A stretch of DNA of 22,791 nt from JAADIV01 sp964439085 (GTDB taxonomy: Bacteria; Desulfobacterota; Desulfobulbia; Desulfobulbales; VMSU01). Both the position numbers and the translations under genes were made by a program. The notes beneath the pieces were generated by a model that saw only the letters and a program-made list of their open reading frames with translations, was not told the DNA's origin and searched no databases. The stretch lies in the NCBI GenBank assembly GCA_964439085.1, contig CAYTNB010000022.1, positions 1 through 22,791 on the forward strand, read 5' to 3'. Shown here one piece after another: positions 1-7,810 of this stretch. Within the stretch, counting starts at the first letter, position 1; each line of letters starts with the position of its first letter.

Positions 1-863
1 AAATTCTTATAAATCTTTGCACCAATGCCAGAGACGCAATGCCCAACGGCGGTACCATAAATATTTCAACTAGATCTTTAGATCTCCAGACCCCCCGACA
101 TGCTTGTCAAGAAGACATCCCCAAAGGACGATTCATGGTTCTGGCTATCTCAGATACCGGCCAGGGCATAACTCCTGAAAATATAAGCAAAATCTGCGAG
201 CCATTTTTCACTACAAAGGGGCCATCCAAGGGCACTGGCCTCGGTTTATCCATCATACATACCATCATCAAGCAACATCATGCCGTACTTGATGTAAAAA
301 GCATCATTAACCAAGGTACTACTTTTTCTATTTACTTCCCGGCAAACGCCCCGGCCACGGGGCTAACAAAACCAAAATATCCAGCGGTACGGCAACTATC
401 ATATGCGAATGATGCGACACCAACTGGAGATAAGGAGCCGACACCACATAAAGCCGTTGCGAAGAAACCCGCAACCACAAAAGACCAATTTTCTAAGCGG
501 ACTATACTTTTGGCCGATGATGACGATATGGTTCTTCAATCCTTGCTTATCCCTCTGGAACGTTCCGGTTATAAAGTTTTAGCCGCTAATAACGGCAAGA
601 AGGCGATAAGTATGTTTATTGACCAAAAGGATAATATTGATTTAGCCATCCTTGATGTGGTCATGCCCATTCGTAATGGCAGGGAGGTCTATGAAGTTAT
701 ATATAAAAATGTCCCCGCCATGCCAGTTATTTTTGTAAGCGGCTACACTGACAATATCATTTCAGAGGAAATACTCGCTCGTCAGGAAGTGACTCTAATG
801 GCGAAGCCGCTGGATATGGAAATTTTCCTGCAAACTATCAGTGAACTAGCCCAAAGAGCCTGA
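1..863 (+). CDS. Hybrid histidine kinase, 3' part: HATPase plus receiver domain (5'-partial)
   Basis: The reading frame is open from the window edge (codons begin at base 3), so the start, sensor part and phospho-accepting His region lie upstream. The visible part begins in the N box of a histidine-kinase ATPase domain (NLCTNARDA before MPNGG). It continues with a G1 box DTGQGI, an F box EPFFTTK and a G2 box GTGLGLS. A roughly 50-residue Pro/Lys/Thr-rich linker then leads to a receiver domain. That domain has the acidic cluster ADDDD, the likely phospho-acceptor Asp (codon at 654-656, in LDVVMP) and the conserved Lys (codon at 804-806, in MAKPL). The architecture matches hybrid sensor kinases, in which the receiver passes phosphate to an Hpt partner or regulates the kinase. 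No output domain follows, so it acts through a partner not seen here. It lies 149 nt upstream of the cytochrome pair on the same strand, so a role in their control is possible but unproven. Confidence 0.93.
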   Translation, partial: ILINLCTNARDAMPNGGTINISTRSLDLQTPRHACQEDIPKGRFMVLAISDTGQGITPENISKICEPFFTTKGPSKGTGLGLSIIHTIIKQHHAVLDVKSIINQGTTFSIYFPANAPATGLTKPKYPAVRQLSYANDATPTGDKEPTPHKAVAKKPATTKDQFSKRTILLADDDDMVLQSLLIPLERSGYKVLAANNGKKAISMFIDQKDNIDLAILDVVMPIRNGREVYEVIYKNVPAMPVIFVSGYTDNIISEEILARQEVTLMAKPLDMEIFLQTISELAQRA

Positions 864-956
864 GCATTGCACCATCTTTTTCACTTGCGGTAACAAATAA
901 CTTATGTTAGAAAAATTCAAATTTATATATTATGTATGGATACATTTGAACTGCGT

Positions 957-971
957 TTAGCGCAACGCTAA
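957..971. promoter_or_regulatory. Operator-like inverted repeat in front of the 12-haem cytochrome
   Basis: A perfect 6+3+6 inverted repeat, TTAGCG-CAA-CGCTAA, lies 41 nt upstream of the cytochrome ATG. A possible -35 (TTGAAC, 946-951) and a weak -10-like sequence (around 969-975, AATACT) bracket and overlap it. That geometry would suit a regulator binding over a promoter. The promoter boxes are only moderate matches and the repeat is short, so this is a hypothesis drawn from position and symmetry. Confidence 0.33.
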
Positions 972-1012
972 TACTTTGTCATAAGTAAAAGTAACTAAAT
1001 TGGGAGAAACAA

Positions 1013-1903
1013 ATGTTCAGTAAAGCCTCTTTTTGGAAAAACAGTAAAAAACTTTTGATTGTCGCTGCAATTTCAGCAGGCCTGTGGGGTTGTGTTCAAG
1101 CACGACCAACGGTGTCTCCCTCTTTGAGCACGGATAATACGGATACCGACACTCAAGCAATATTGGCCGAGCAGGACACGGCGGTGCTGCAGGTCACAGA
1201 CTGCGTAAAATGTCACACTAGGGAGCCAAACGACATCAAGACTAACGGCGGCAAGCATAAAACCGAAGTTACCTGTTTGGATTGCCATCTTGAGCATCTG
1301 CCCAACGGCGTAGAGCGAATCCCCCAGTGCTCCATGTGTCACGATCCGGAAGATCAGACTCATTTCACCCTCGGAACACGCAAAGTTTGCCTGGGCTGTC
1401 ACCGCAATCCCCATACCCCCTTAGACGTTACTGTTGATGATACTCCCTTCGTAAGTAAAGGTTGTAAAACTTGCCATCCCGAAAAGGGTGTTGAATTCAA
1501 AAAATTCCCCAGTAAACACTCCAAAAAGAATTGTACTTTCTGCCATCCCAGAAAGCATAAGCAGATTAAGAAATGTCTGCAATGTCACAAGCCGCACGCT
1601 AAATTCCTGGTTTTTAAAGACTGTCTGCGCTGCCACAAACCGCACAGCCCTCTTAACATCAGATATGCCGATGATATACCAAACAAGTTTTGTGGGGCAT
1701 GCCACACGGATATTTTCAAAATGCTTTCCAAGAGCAAGGCCAAGCATGGTACTTTCAAATGTGCGTTCTGTCACAAAACCAAGCACCCAACGGTACCTAA
1801 CTGTCGGGACTGCCACGGAAGTCCGCATGATAGTTCGATCTTGAAACCTTTTAACAGTCAGTGTTTGAAATGTCATCGCAACCCGCATGACTTGATATTC
1901 TAA
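1013..1903 (+). CDS. Twelve-haem c-type cytochrome, probable lipoprotein
   Basis: The 296-residue product has twelve CXXCH motifs (CVKCH, CLDCH, CSMCH, CLGCH, CKTCH, CTFCH, CLQCH, CLRCH, CGACH, CAFCH, CRDCH, CLKCH), about one per 25 residues. Haems therefore occupy nearly the whole mature protein. A charged N-terminus and hydrophobic segment end in LWGC with Cys27, a plausible though not ideal lipobox (Trp at -2), so an envelope-anchored lipoprotein is likely. Many extra His residues, often in PH or KH pairs, could serve as distal axial ligands. GGGAG sits 8 nt before the ATG and fixes the start. Known multihaem proteins of this density act in periplasmic or outer-surface electron transfer. 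The exact partner or terminal acceptor cannot be read from sequence. It shares a repeated layout (CXXCH, then HTPL or HSPL, then CXXCH, then FPSKH or SK..H) with the 16-haem protein downstream, suggesting a common origin. Confidence 0.95.
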   Translation: MFSKASFWKNSKKLLIVAAISAGLWGCVQARPTVSPSLSTDNTDTDTQAILAEQDTAVLQVTDCVKCHTREPNDIKTNGGKHKTEVTCLDCHLEHLPNGVERIPQCSMCHDPEDQTHFTLGTRKVCLGCHRNPHTPLDVTVDDTPFVSKGCKTCHPEKGVEFKKFPSKHSKKNCTFCHPRKHKQIKKCLQCHKPHAKFLVFKDCLRCHKPHSPLNIRYADDIPNKFCGACHTDIFKMLSKSKAKHGTFKCAFCHKTKHPTVPNCRDCHGSPHDSSILKPFNSQCLKCHRNPHDLIF

Positions 1904-1910
1904 GTTGTTA

Positions 1911-2023
1911 GTAACTGTTCAGGAAATCACCATAGTTGAAGTCTGTCCCCTTTTAGCCTTCTCGAGTACGTTGAGGATGCTTCAAGGTGTCGGGGAAAAT
2001 GTGGGGCACTCCTGAGCAGTTAC
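1911..2023. repeat. Spacer bounded by 13-bp inverted repeats between the cytochrome genes
   Basis: Left arm GTAACTGTTCAGG (1911-1923) and right arm CCTGAGCAGTTAC (2011-2023) are inverted copies with one mismatch, enclosing about 87 nt with no gene. The left arm begins 8 nt after the upstream stop. The core GTAACTG also appears in other intergenic repeats of this window (about 5609, 10225 and 12130). It may be a small non-autonomous element remnant or an RNA processing structure. There is no poly-T run, so it is not a typical terminator. Confidence 0.5.
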
Positions 2024-2093
2024 ACTACATAGTTTAAGGGTAGTTAATAATCTTACCTGAATAGTCACCTAATTTGAGACCAAGGAAGAAAAA

Positions 2094-3320
2094 ATGAGAA
2101 ACAAGATTAAGACATCAAGCATCTTTGGGAGTATATTCTGTCTGCTTGCAGCCATGCTCTTAAGCACCAGTGTTTACGCCCGAACAGGCAAGGTAGATCT
2201 GACAGATAAGATCAAAACGGTTCCACCAAGACCAGCTCTTTTTGACAAGAATATTCAGCCGTTGAAGGTTGAGCAATGTGCACAATGTCATATTGCAGTA
2301 TTCAACCAGTTGAAGAAACAGGGCCATCGGCATCAGAAAGAGTGTACCTTCTGTCACGAGGTATATCACACTTATGCACCCGGCAAGGTAGAGTATAAGG
2401 ATGCTATCCCGAAATGTGCCGATTGTCATGGCCATCCGCATGGCGAAAAACCACTGGTAACCAATTGCCACGGTTGCCACTCCAATGCCCACACGCCCCT
2501 GAATTTACCCAACATCACAGCAGATATGTGCGTCAATTGTCATGCTAATCCCCCTAAATTATTAAAGGAATTCCCTAGCAAACATACGAATATGGCCTGC
2601 ACCGCTTGCCACACTTCACATGGATTTATCCCTAATTGTGTAGATTGCCACAGTAAAACTGGCGGTAAACCTTTCCATATAGCAGGTAAGCAACCCAACA
2701 AGCTCTGTCTTTCGTGCCATACCAGCCCCCATACACCGCTGAAAATCAGCTATGCTGAGGATACCCCGAAAGAGTTATGTGCCAATTGCCATATAAATCC
2801 GAGCCATGCCAAGGTTTACGCAATACTGAAAAAGGCTAATTCCGCTCACTTCACTGACAATACCTGTGCTAGCTGCCATGATGTGCATGGTAAAATTCCA
2901 TCATGCTTTAAGTGCCATGACGAAGATGGTCATAGAGCAGGACTGAAGACCGCTGATTGCTTAGGCTGTCACACCAACCCTCACGACCCGCTGAATATCA
3001 CCTTTCAGCCCACGGTTCCCAAGAAAATATGTGGGGGTTGTCATACCGAGGTTTACAAGACTCTCATGGCCAGCAAAACCAGGCATACTAACCAGACATG
3101 TGCATTCTGCCATCCCAAGCATGGTCAGATTCCGACCTGCCAAAAATGCCATGGTGTGCCGCACGGTGCGGCCATGTTGAAGCAGTTTGGTGGTAAATGT
3201 GGCTCATGTCATGATATAGCCCATAAAGTAAAGGGCAAGATGAAGCTGGGAGGCAAAATAGACCTGACTCCTGCCGGGCAAAAGGGAATGCTTACAGCCT
3301 TTAAAAAGGCTGTAAAATAA
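2094..3320 (+). CDS. Sixteen-haem periplasmic c-type cytochrome
   Basis: The 408-residue product carries sixteen CXXCH motifs, from CAQCH near residue 62 to CGSCH near 372. Its signal peptide has a basic start, a hydrophobic core and a VYA cleavage site after residue 29, giving a soluble exported protein. Recurrent units of the form CXXCH-x-NPH/SPH-x-PL followed by CXXCH-x-HG-x-IP-x-CXXCH indicate internal duplication. The last 40 residues are haem-free and Lys/Gly-rich. A good ribosome site (AAGGAAG) lies 6 nt before the ATG. It follows the 12-haem gene by 190 nt on the same strand and ends shortly before an intrinsic terminator, so the two form one cytochrome module. A role as a periplasmic electron conduit or store is inferred from haem density; the specific redox partner is unknown. 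Confidence 0.95.
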   Translation: MRNKIKTSSIFGSIFCLLAAMLLSTSVYARTGKVDLTDKIKTVPPRPALFDKNIQPLKVEQCAQCHIAVFNQLKKQGHRHQKECTFCHEVYHTYAPGKVEYKDAIPKCADCHGHPHGEKPLVTNCHGCHSNAHTPLNLPNITADMCVNCHANPPKLLKEFPSKHTNMACTACHTSHGFIPNCVDCHSKTGGKPFHIAGKQPNKLCLSCHTSPHTPLKISYAEDTPKELCANCHINPSHAKVYAILKKANSAHFTDNTCASCHDVHGKIPSCFKCHDEDGHRAGLKTADCLGCHTNPHDPLNITFQPTVPKKICGGCHTEVYKTLMASKTRHTNQTCAFCHPKHGQIPTCQKCHGVPHGAAMLKQFGGKCGSCHDIAHKVKGKMKLGGKIDLTPAGQKGMLTAFKKAVK

Positions 3321-3355
3321 TAAATTTGCAACGTACAAACTTTTGACATCGTCAT

Positions 3356-3391
3356 AAAAAAGGCCGCCTCTCTCAGGGCGGCCTTTTTTTT
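3356..3391 (+). terminator. Rho-independent terminator after the cytochrome genes
   Basis: A perfect 7-bp GC stem (GGCCGCC, 3362-3368, with GGCGGCC, 3377-3383) has an 8-nt loop and is followed by eight T residues. A run of A residues precedes it and extends the pairing, so it could work on both strands. It starts 36 nt after the 16-haem gene stop and isolates the cytochromes from the kinase downstream. Confidence 0.93.
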
Positions 3392-3422
3392 ATATTGGAT
3401 CAACCAAGCCCGCCAACTGACC

Positions 3423-4685
3423 ATGCCCCAAGAAACCAACAGAGTAGCAAAAGAAATTGCTGAGCGCAAAAAAGCTGAAGAAAAGCTTCTGGAGAGCCAG
3501 GAACGACTAAGCCAGATTATTGATGGCAACTCTATTCCCACTTTTGTATTGAATAAAAATCATCGGATTACCCACTGGAACAAGGCATTGGCCAGGCTTA
3601 GCGGCCTGTCAAGCAAAGAGGCTGTTGGAGAGGATGTGCAATGGAAGCCCTTTTATACGCACAAAAGACCGACCATGGCTGACCTTGTCCTTGAACAGGC
3701 ACCTGAAAAAGAAATACAACGATTTTATAGCGGCAAATACCGGCGTTCCGTTCTCTTGGAAGATTCCTATGAGGTCGAGGATGTTTTTGAATGGGCGGGC
3801 GAAGATGTTTGGCTATTTTTTACAGCCGCTCCGCTAAGAAATAGGGCTGGTAAAATTATTGGTGCCATTGAGACATTACAGGATATTACCGCCCGCAAGG
3901 AAATGGAGCAAAAAGTTCTGACACATCAAGGGATTCTGGAAGAAAATGTGCAAGAACGTACTCTACAATTAAAAAAGACCTACGAACAACTTCTGCATGC
4001 CGAAAAATTAAGTGCAGTTGGGAAACTAGCCGCCTCCATCGCCCATGAATTTGGCAATCCAATCATAGGCATCCGTAATTTTCTTAAAGGACTCAAAAAA
4101 ACTGCCATAATGGACGCAGACGATACCGAAATGCTTGATTTGGCGATTGAAGAATGCCAGAGAGTCAAAGACCTAATAAGCAACTTACAGAATTTCAATA
4201 GACCAACCAGCGGCGTGGCTGTACCAATTGATCTCCACAAGGCGATAGATGACATGTTGTTATTCTGCAAAAAAAGTTTTAAGGAAAAAAATATTCTTGT
4301 TACCAGGCATTACGCTGAAAACATACCTATAATTAATGCTGTGACAGATCAAATAAAGCAGGTCATCCTAAACTGCCTTAACAACGCTCAAGAGTCAATT
4401 TCCAGCAAAGATGACGACGCCGGCAGCATTCAACTAACCACCGAGATTAAAGATAATGAGGTACTATTACATATTAAAGACTCCGGCAAGGGTATTAAAG
4501 AGGATGATATGGTCTATATTTTTGAACCATTTTTCTCAACTAAGCCCGCAGTAGAGGGCACAGGGCTTGGGTTATCTGTAAGCTACGGAATCATGAAAAA
4601 GCACCAGGGCAATATCCAGGTTTCTGAAACATCAGAGCATGGCGCTACCTTTACCCTGTCATTACCGCTTAACTTTAGCCCATAA
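3423..4685 (+). CDS. PAS-domain sensor histidine kinase
   Basis: The 420-residue soluble kinase has an N-terminal amphipathic helix (about 8-30), a PAS domain (about 30-158), a coiled-coil linker (about 160-190), a HisKA dimerisation domain with His208 in AHEFGNP, and a HATPase domain. The ATPase boxes are N (LNCLNNAQESI, about 315-326), G1 (DSGKGI, 353-358), F (EPFFSTK, 368-374) and G2 (GTGLGLS, 379-385). No transmembrane or receiver domain is present. An in-frame stop at 3321-3323 rules out a longer protein, and 3423 is the only ordinary start before the PAS domain, though its ribosome site is weak. The opening residues (ERKKAEEKL) resemble a linker that normally joins an upstream sensor module, so an ancestral N-terminal domain may have been lost. 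The cognate response regulator is not in the window. Confidence 0.92.
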   Translation: MPQETNRVAKEIAERKKAEEKLLESQERLSQIIDGNSIPTFVLNKNHRITHWNKALARLSGLSSKEAVGEDVQWKPFYTHKRPTMADLVLEQAPEKEIQRFYSGKYRRSVLLEDSYEVEDVFEWAGEDVWLFFTAAPLRNRAGKIIGAIETLQDITARKEMEQKVLTHQGILEENVQERTLQLKKTYEQLLHAEKLSAVGKLAASIAHEFGNPIIGIRNFLKGLKKTAIMDADDTEMLDLAIEECQRVKDLISNLQNFNRPTSGVAVPIDLHKAIDDMLLFCKKSFKEKNILVTRHYAENIPIINAVTDQIKQVILNCLNNAQESISSKDDDAGSIQLTTEIKDNEVLLHIKDSGKGIKEDDMVYIFEPFFSTKPAVEGTGLGLSVSYGIMKKHQGNIQVSETSEHGATFTLSLPLNFSP

Positions 4686-4724
4686 ACTTGCAACTTCTTT
4701 ATTGAAACAAAACCAAGGACCCCA

Positions 4725-5510
4725 ATGACCAAACATCTGCTATTATTACTCGCCATACTAATTATACCAGCGACTGCATCATGCCGCAGACCTCCTCTAC
4801 CTCCACCAATTGTCCTCTTCGATCAGGGGCATAAACAGCATTTTTTAATTGAAAATAACAACGCACTGGATCTTTCAAATTTAGCTGCAACCTTTAGGAA
4901 GCAGGGTTTTATCGTCAAATCATCGACTACCCCATTCGACAAGGCTCTATTGCACAACATTTCAGCCCTGATCATTTCAGGCCCCTTTCAGGAGGTAAAT
5001 CATAAGGAAATAGAGGTACTAAAGGATTATTTAAATAATGGCGGCCAACTGGCAATCATGCTGCATATCGGCTCCCCATTGGCTAAGCTCTTAAACAATC
5101 TAGGGGTTGCTGTTTCTAACGGGGTTGTTCACGAGCAAAGAAATATCCCTGATGCCCCCAAAGATACAGACTTTTATGTTACCGACCTGGCAACACATCC
5201 ACTTACCAAAAATCTCCCGCAGATCAACCTTTACGGGGCATGGGCATTGCACACCAACCTAGAGGCCAATATTGTTGCCAAAACCAGCCCAATGGCCTGG
5301 ATCGATTTAAACCGGGACAATAAACGGGATAAGGGCGATGCGATACAGGCCTTCAGCGAAGTGATAACCGGCCAGTTGGGGCAAGGACATTTTATAGTCT
5401 TTGGCGATGATGCTATCTTTCAGAATCGTTTTTTGGTAGGGCCGAATAAGATTCTTGCCGTTAATTTGGCAACGTGGTTGAAGCAGGGAAGTTATTATCC
5501 GCATGAATAA
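4725..5510 (+). CDS. Putative lipoprotein with DUF4350/GATase-like fold
   Basis: This 261-residue protein begins with a hydrophobic signal sequence ending in TASC (Cys20), a plausible lipobox, followed by a Pro-rich stretch. The body has features of the DUF4350 or glutamine-amidotransferase-like group. These are a strand-rich start (IVLFDQGH), an LDLSNLAATFRKQGF helix, ALIISGPF, and a helix plus LNNGGQLAIMLHIG, where such proteins decide whether a truncated disc is present. A late segment GQGHFIVFGDDAIFQN is also typical. No catalytic Cys-His-Glu triad is evident, so it probably binds rather than hydrolyses. AAGGA lies 8 nt before the ATG. It follows the PAS kinase by 39 nt and may be co-transcribed, which would suit a sensor accessory role. 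The family call rests on remembered motifs and is moderately sure; the function is unknown. Confidence 0.62.
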   Translation: MTKHLLLLLAILIIPATASCRRPPLPPPIVLFDQGHKQHFLIENNNALDLSNLAATFRKQGFIVKSSTTPFDKALLHNISALIISGPFQEVNHKEIEVLKDYLNNGGQLAIMLHIGSPLAKLLNNLGVAVSNGVVHEQRNIPDAPKDTDFYVTDLATHPLTKNLPQINLYGAWALHTNLEANIVAKTSPMAWIDLNRDNKRDKGDAIQAFSEVITGQLGQGHFIVFGDDAIFQNRFLVGPNKILAVNLATWLKQGSYYPHE

Positions 5511-5582
5511 GTTGTAGGAGTGGGCATTACAAGATGCTGACCAGACCACAATCAGCATGAAACATTTTGTCACTTGATCGAT

Positions 5583-5629
5583 GGTGCTCGTACTCTTAAA
5601 TCCGCAATGTAACTGTGCAGAAGAGCACC
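5583..5629. repeat. Short inverted repeat downstream of the DUF4350-like gene
   Basis: GGTGCTC (5583-5589) and GAGCACC (5623-5629) are perfect 7-bp inverted copies with a 33-nt spacer that holds a GTAACTG core. There is no T-run, so terminator activity is doubtful. It sits between converging genes, next to the larger repeat at 5641-5757. Confidence 0.35.
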
Positions 5630-5640
5630 TTAATAGTTCC

Positions 5641-5757
5641 CTAACACCCCACGAGGGGGTATCGGAGTCTACGCTTAGTACCTTATAAATTCTTTTCTAA
5701 AAAACAGGTAAGCGGAGCGAGGCGTAGACTCCGAGAAAACAATCTGTAAGGTACTAA
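5641..5757. repeat. Intergenic repeat family A, copy 1
   Basis: Bases 5641-5662 are identical to 12281-12302, and 5678-5752 match 12305-12379 with two mismatches and no gaps. Copy 1 has an extra 13 nt between those blocks. The first block holds a GC hairpin (ACCCC-ACGAG-GGGGT). Within copy 1 two perfect inverted pairs are interleaved. CGGAGTCTACGC (5663-5674) pairs with 5722-5733, and TTAGTACCTTA (5675-5685) pairs with 5747-5757. The element fills the space between two converging genes and may also end their transcripts. No coding capacity is seen. Confidence 0.85.
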
Positions 5758-5767
5758 AGATTAAAAA

Positions 5768-7807
5768 TCACTGCTGGCTAGTCACTCCCTTCGGTTTGGC
5801 TGCCAAAATAGTCACTTTTACCTTGGCCTCAAAACGTTCTTTATCCAAAACCCCATCAGGATGAGCGTCAACCGCAAAATGAAAGGTATATTCCCCAGGG
5901 GCCAGGCCACTGGCCGGGCTGCGAAAAATTTCGTAATTCCTCATATTGAATAATGCTCCCTGATAAACAGGCTTCATCTCATCACTCCAGCTTCTGATGC
6001 TGGATAACCACAACTGCTTCTTATCCGGCGTATCGTACCACAGCCAGAAATCGGCGGGGAATGTCAGTCCGAAGGTATGAATAAAGGTAACCAGTGAAAT
6101 GGGATAGGCCGGTGTAAGCTCCAAATCATCAGCAATGGCATTAACGGTCAAGCTGACAAGCGGTTTTCTATTCTCACCGGAGTTTAATATTCTATGCGGC
6201 CATATAAAAAAGTCCAAACTCTTTGGATAGGGCATTACCCTACCATCCCCTTTAAACCTCAAAACCTTGGCGTAATATAAATTTAGCAGGGTCTCAGATC
6301 TTGACCAATAATCTCCACCGGATTGAACATTGGTAACGCCCTGCGTATTCAACCAGGCGGCACTATCCCTAGTCAAAGGATTAAGCAATTTTTGCAGATC
6401 ATCAATGGTGGGGATTTCCCAATCTCCAAAGGTTACCGCATACCCCTTACAATGAAAGTCACGCGGATCACTATTAAATTCCCCTATAACCTTACCGGCA
6501 TCCTGCCATGATTTACGCCCGAAGCAATTACCGTCCGTAAGCCAGGTAATACCTGTAAGTCTATCCATACTAGTGCCATCTCCATTATCCAAAAAACGTG
6601 GTTTAGGAGGCCAAACAATATACGAATGGAGCTCAGGAGCCAAGCCTAGTAAAAAGGCTGGATTTATGTTTGAATTATCTGAGGCCCTAGACGATTCCAA
6701 GCGAGGAGCTAGAGGTGATGAATAAAAGCGCCGCACGAGCAAAACATTATTCTTTTTGCTTTTGGCAGCTAAAACCTGTTGACCATTATCTAAATTAGTC
6801 AAATAGGCGTTCTTGGTGGCAGCCGGCACCGTGGTGGAGCTCCAATAGTTTCCGCCCACCGTGTCTGAACCAAAAACACCGGGAAATACAGCCGGATAAT
6901 CACGATTAAAATCAACCAAGCTCAACAACTCTACCCGATTTGGTAACAGCCAATCGTGATAAGAGCCCTTATATTCAAGGCATTTAGAATTTTTAGATGA
7001 CTTGTTAAACTCATGAACCGCAGTCAGAGCTTCCGTCCAATTCGACTGCGGCAGACAATTCAAATCACTCAGCCACATCAAGCCGGTCTGCTTATCTATT
7101 ACCGTGCCATCTCCAGGTCTAGTAAATCTGACGGGTTTACCAGCCTCCTTTACCGCCTCATGATTGGCCGTTTTTTCAATCTGCCCATCTGGTCTGCCTG
7201 GTGAGCGCACAGGTAAAAGTAACAATTTTTCCAACTTATCCTGAATGATTACCGTACCATCTCCCAAATTTACCGACCACACCGTCAATAAATTTTGATA
7301 CACTGTCGAGGTCCAATATGCCCCCCCCCGCATACCTTCAAACCCCTGTGTTCTCAAATAGTCAGCCGGCACCGCATCGGCATCCAGTAATGTGACCAAT
7401 TGACCGACATCGGGTATACGCCAGTCCTCATATTTTCCATTATACCCCTTACATATACCGGGCAAATGGTCATTTAACTCTTCAATTTTCTCCTTGGCAC
7501 CAAGCCAACCCGAGCCATCAAAACACTTGCCATCACGCAGCCAAACGAGACCTGTCAATTTGTCCAAAACAGTGCCATCATCATTGGCCACAAACCTGGG
7601 GAGAGGCCATATGATACCACGCTGTTGCTCACAATCCTGCCCTGAGTCCTGGAATTCAACTGCAGCTCCATTTTCGTCATAACAACCAATTTGCCCGGTT
7701 CGTAGTAGAGCAATCTTGACCGTAGGGTGCCCGGCAGACGACACCCCAGCCCAAGCCCAAACCGGCAACATCATAATCATGAAGGTAAGTAATCGAGCAG
7801 AGTACAT
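5768..7807 (-). CDS. Exported protein with three DUF1566/Lcl C-terminal-type domains
   Basis: The 679-residue product has a signal peptide ending at AWA (residue 20). Three homologous domains follow at about 70-203, 228-363 and 403-542. Each opens with DGT(V/S) then D(K/R)xTG(L/I)xWL, continues through a conserved Cys and a second Cys 24-25 residues later (C95/C119, C251/C276, C428/C453), a DW.(I/L)P segment, and a GG.YW(T/S)(S/R) motif. This is the DUF1566/Lcl pattern, seen in many exported proteins and named from the C-terminal region of a Legionella collagen-like adhesin. The paired Cys suggest one disulfide per domain. A separate beta-rich domain follows (about 548-672). The gene lies 3 nt after the MORN-protein gene, so the two are surely co-transcribed, and GGGGAAG near the upstream stop supplies its ribosome site. 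A surface or adhesive role is inferred; no ligand is indicated. Confidence 0.9.
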   Translation of the reverse strand: MYSARLLTFMIMMLPVWAWAGVSSAGHPTVKIALLRTGQIGCYDENGAAVEFQDSGQDCEQQRGIIWPLPRFVANDDGTVLDKLTGLVWLRDGKCFDGSGWLGAKEKIEELNDHLPGICKGYNGKYEDWRIPDVGQLVTLLDADAVPADYLRTQGFEGMRGGAYWTSTVYQNLLTVWSVNLGDGTVIIQDKLEKLLLLPVRSPGRPDGQIEKTANHEAVKEAGKPVRFTRPGDGTVIDKQTGLMWLSDLNCLPQSNWTEALTAVHEFNKSSKNSKCLEYKGSYHDWLLPNRVELLSLVDFNRDYPAVFPGVFGSDTVGGNYWSSTTVPAATKNAYLTNLDNGQQVLAAKSKKNNVLLVRRFYSSPLAPRLESSRASDNSNINPAFLLGLAPELHSYIVWPPKPRFLDNGDGTSMDRLTGITWLTDGNCFGRKSWQDAGKVIGEFNSDPRDFHCKGYAVTFGDWEIPTIDDLQKLLNPLTRDSAAWLNTQGVTNVQSGGDYWSRSETLLNLYYAKVLRFKGDGRVMPYPKSLDFFIWPHRILNSGENRKPLVSLTVNAIADDLELTPAYPISLVTFIHTFGLTFPADFWLWYDTPDKKQLWLSSIRSWSDEMKPVYQGALFNMRNYEIFRSPASGLAPGEYTFHFAVDAHPDGVLDKERFEAKVKVTILAAKPKGVTSQQ

Positions 7808-7810
7808 CAG

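Noticed and set aside
1073..1888. Open frames on the - strand across the 12-haem cytochrome gene
   Set aside because: They mirror the CXXCH-rich + strand gene, have no ribosome sites and no domain pattern; likely a by-product of codon composition.
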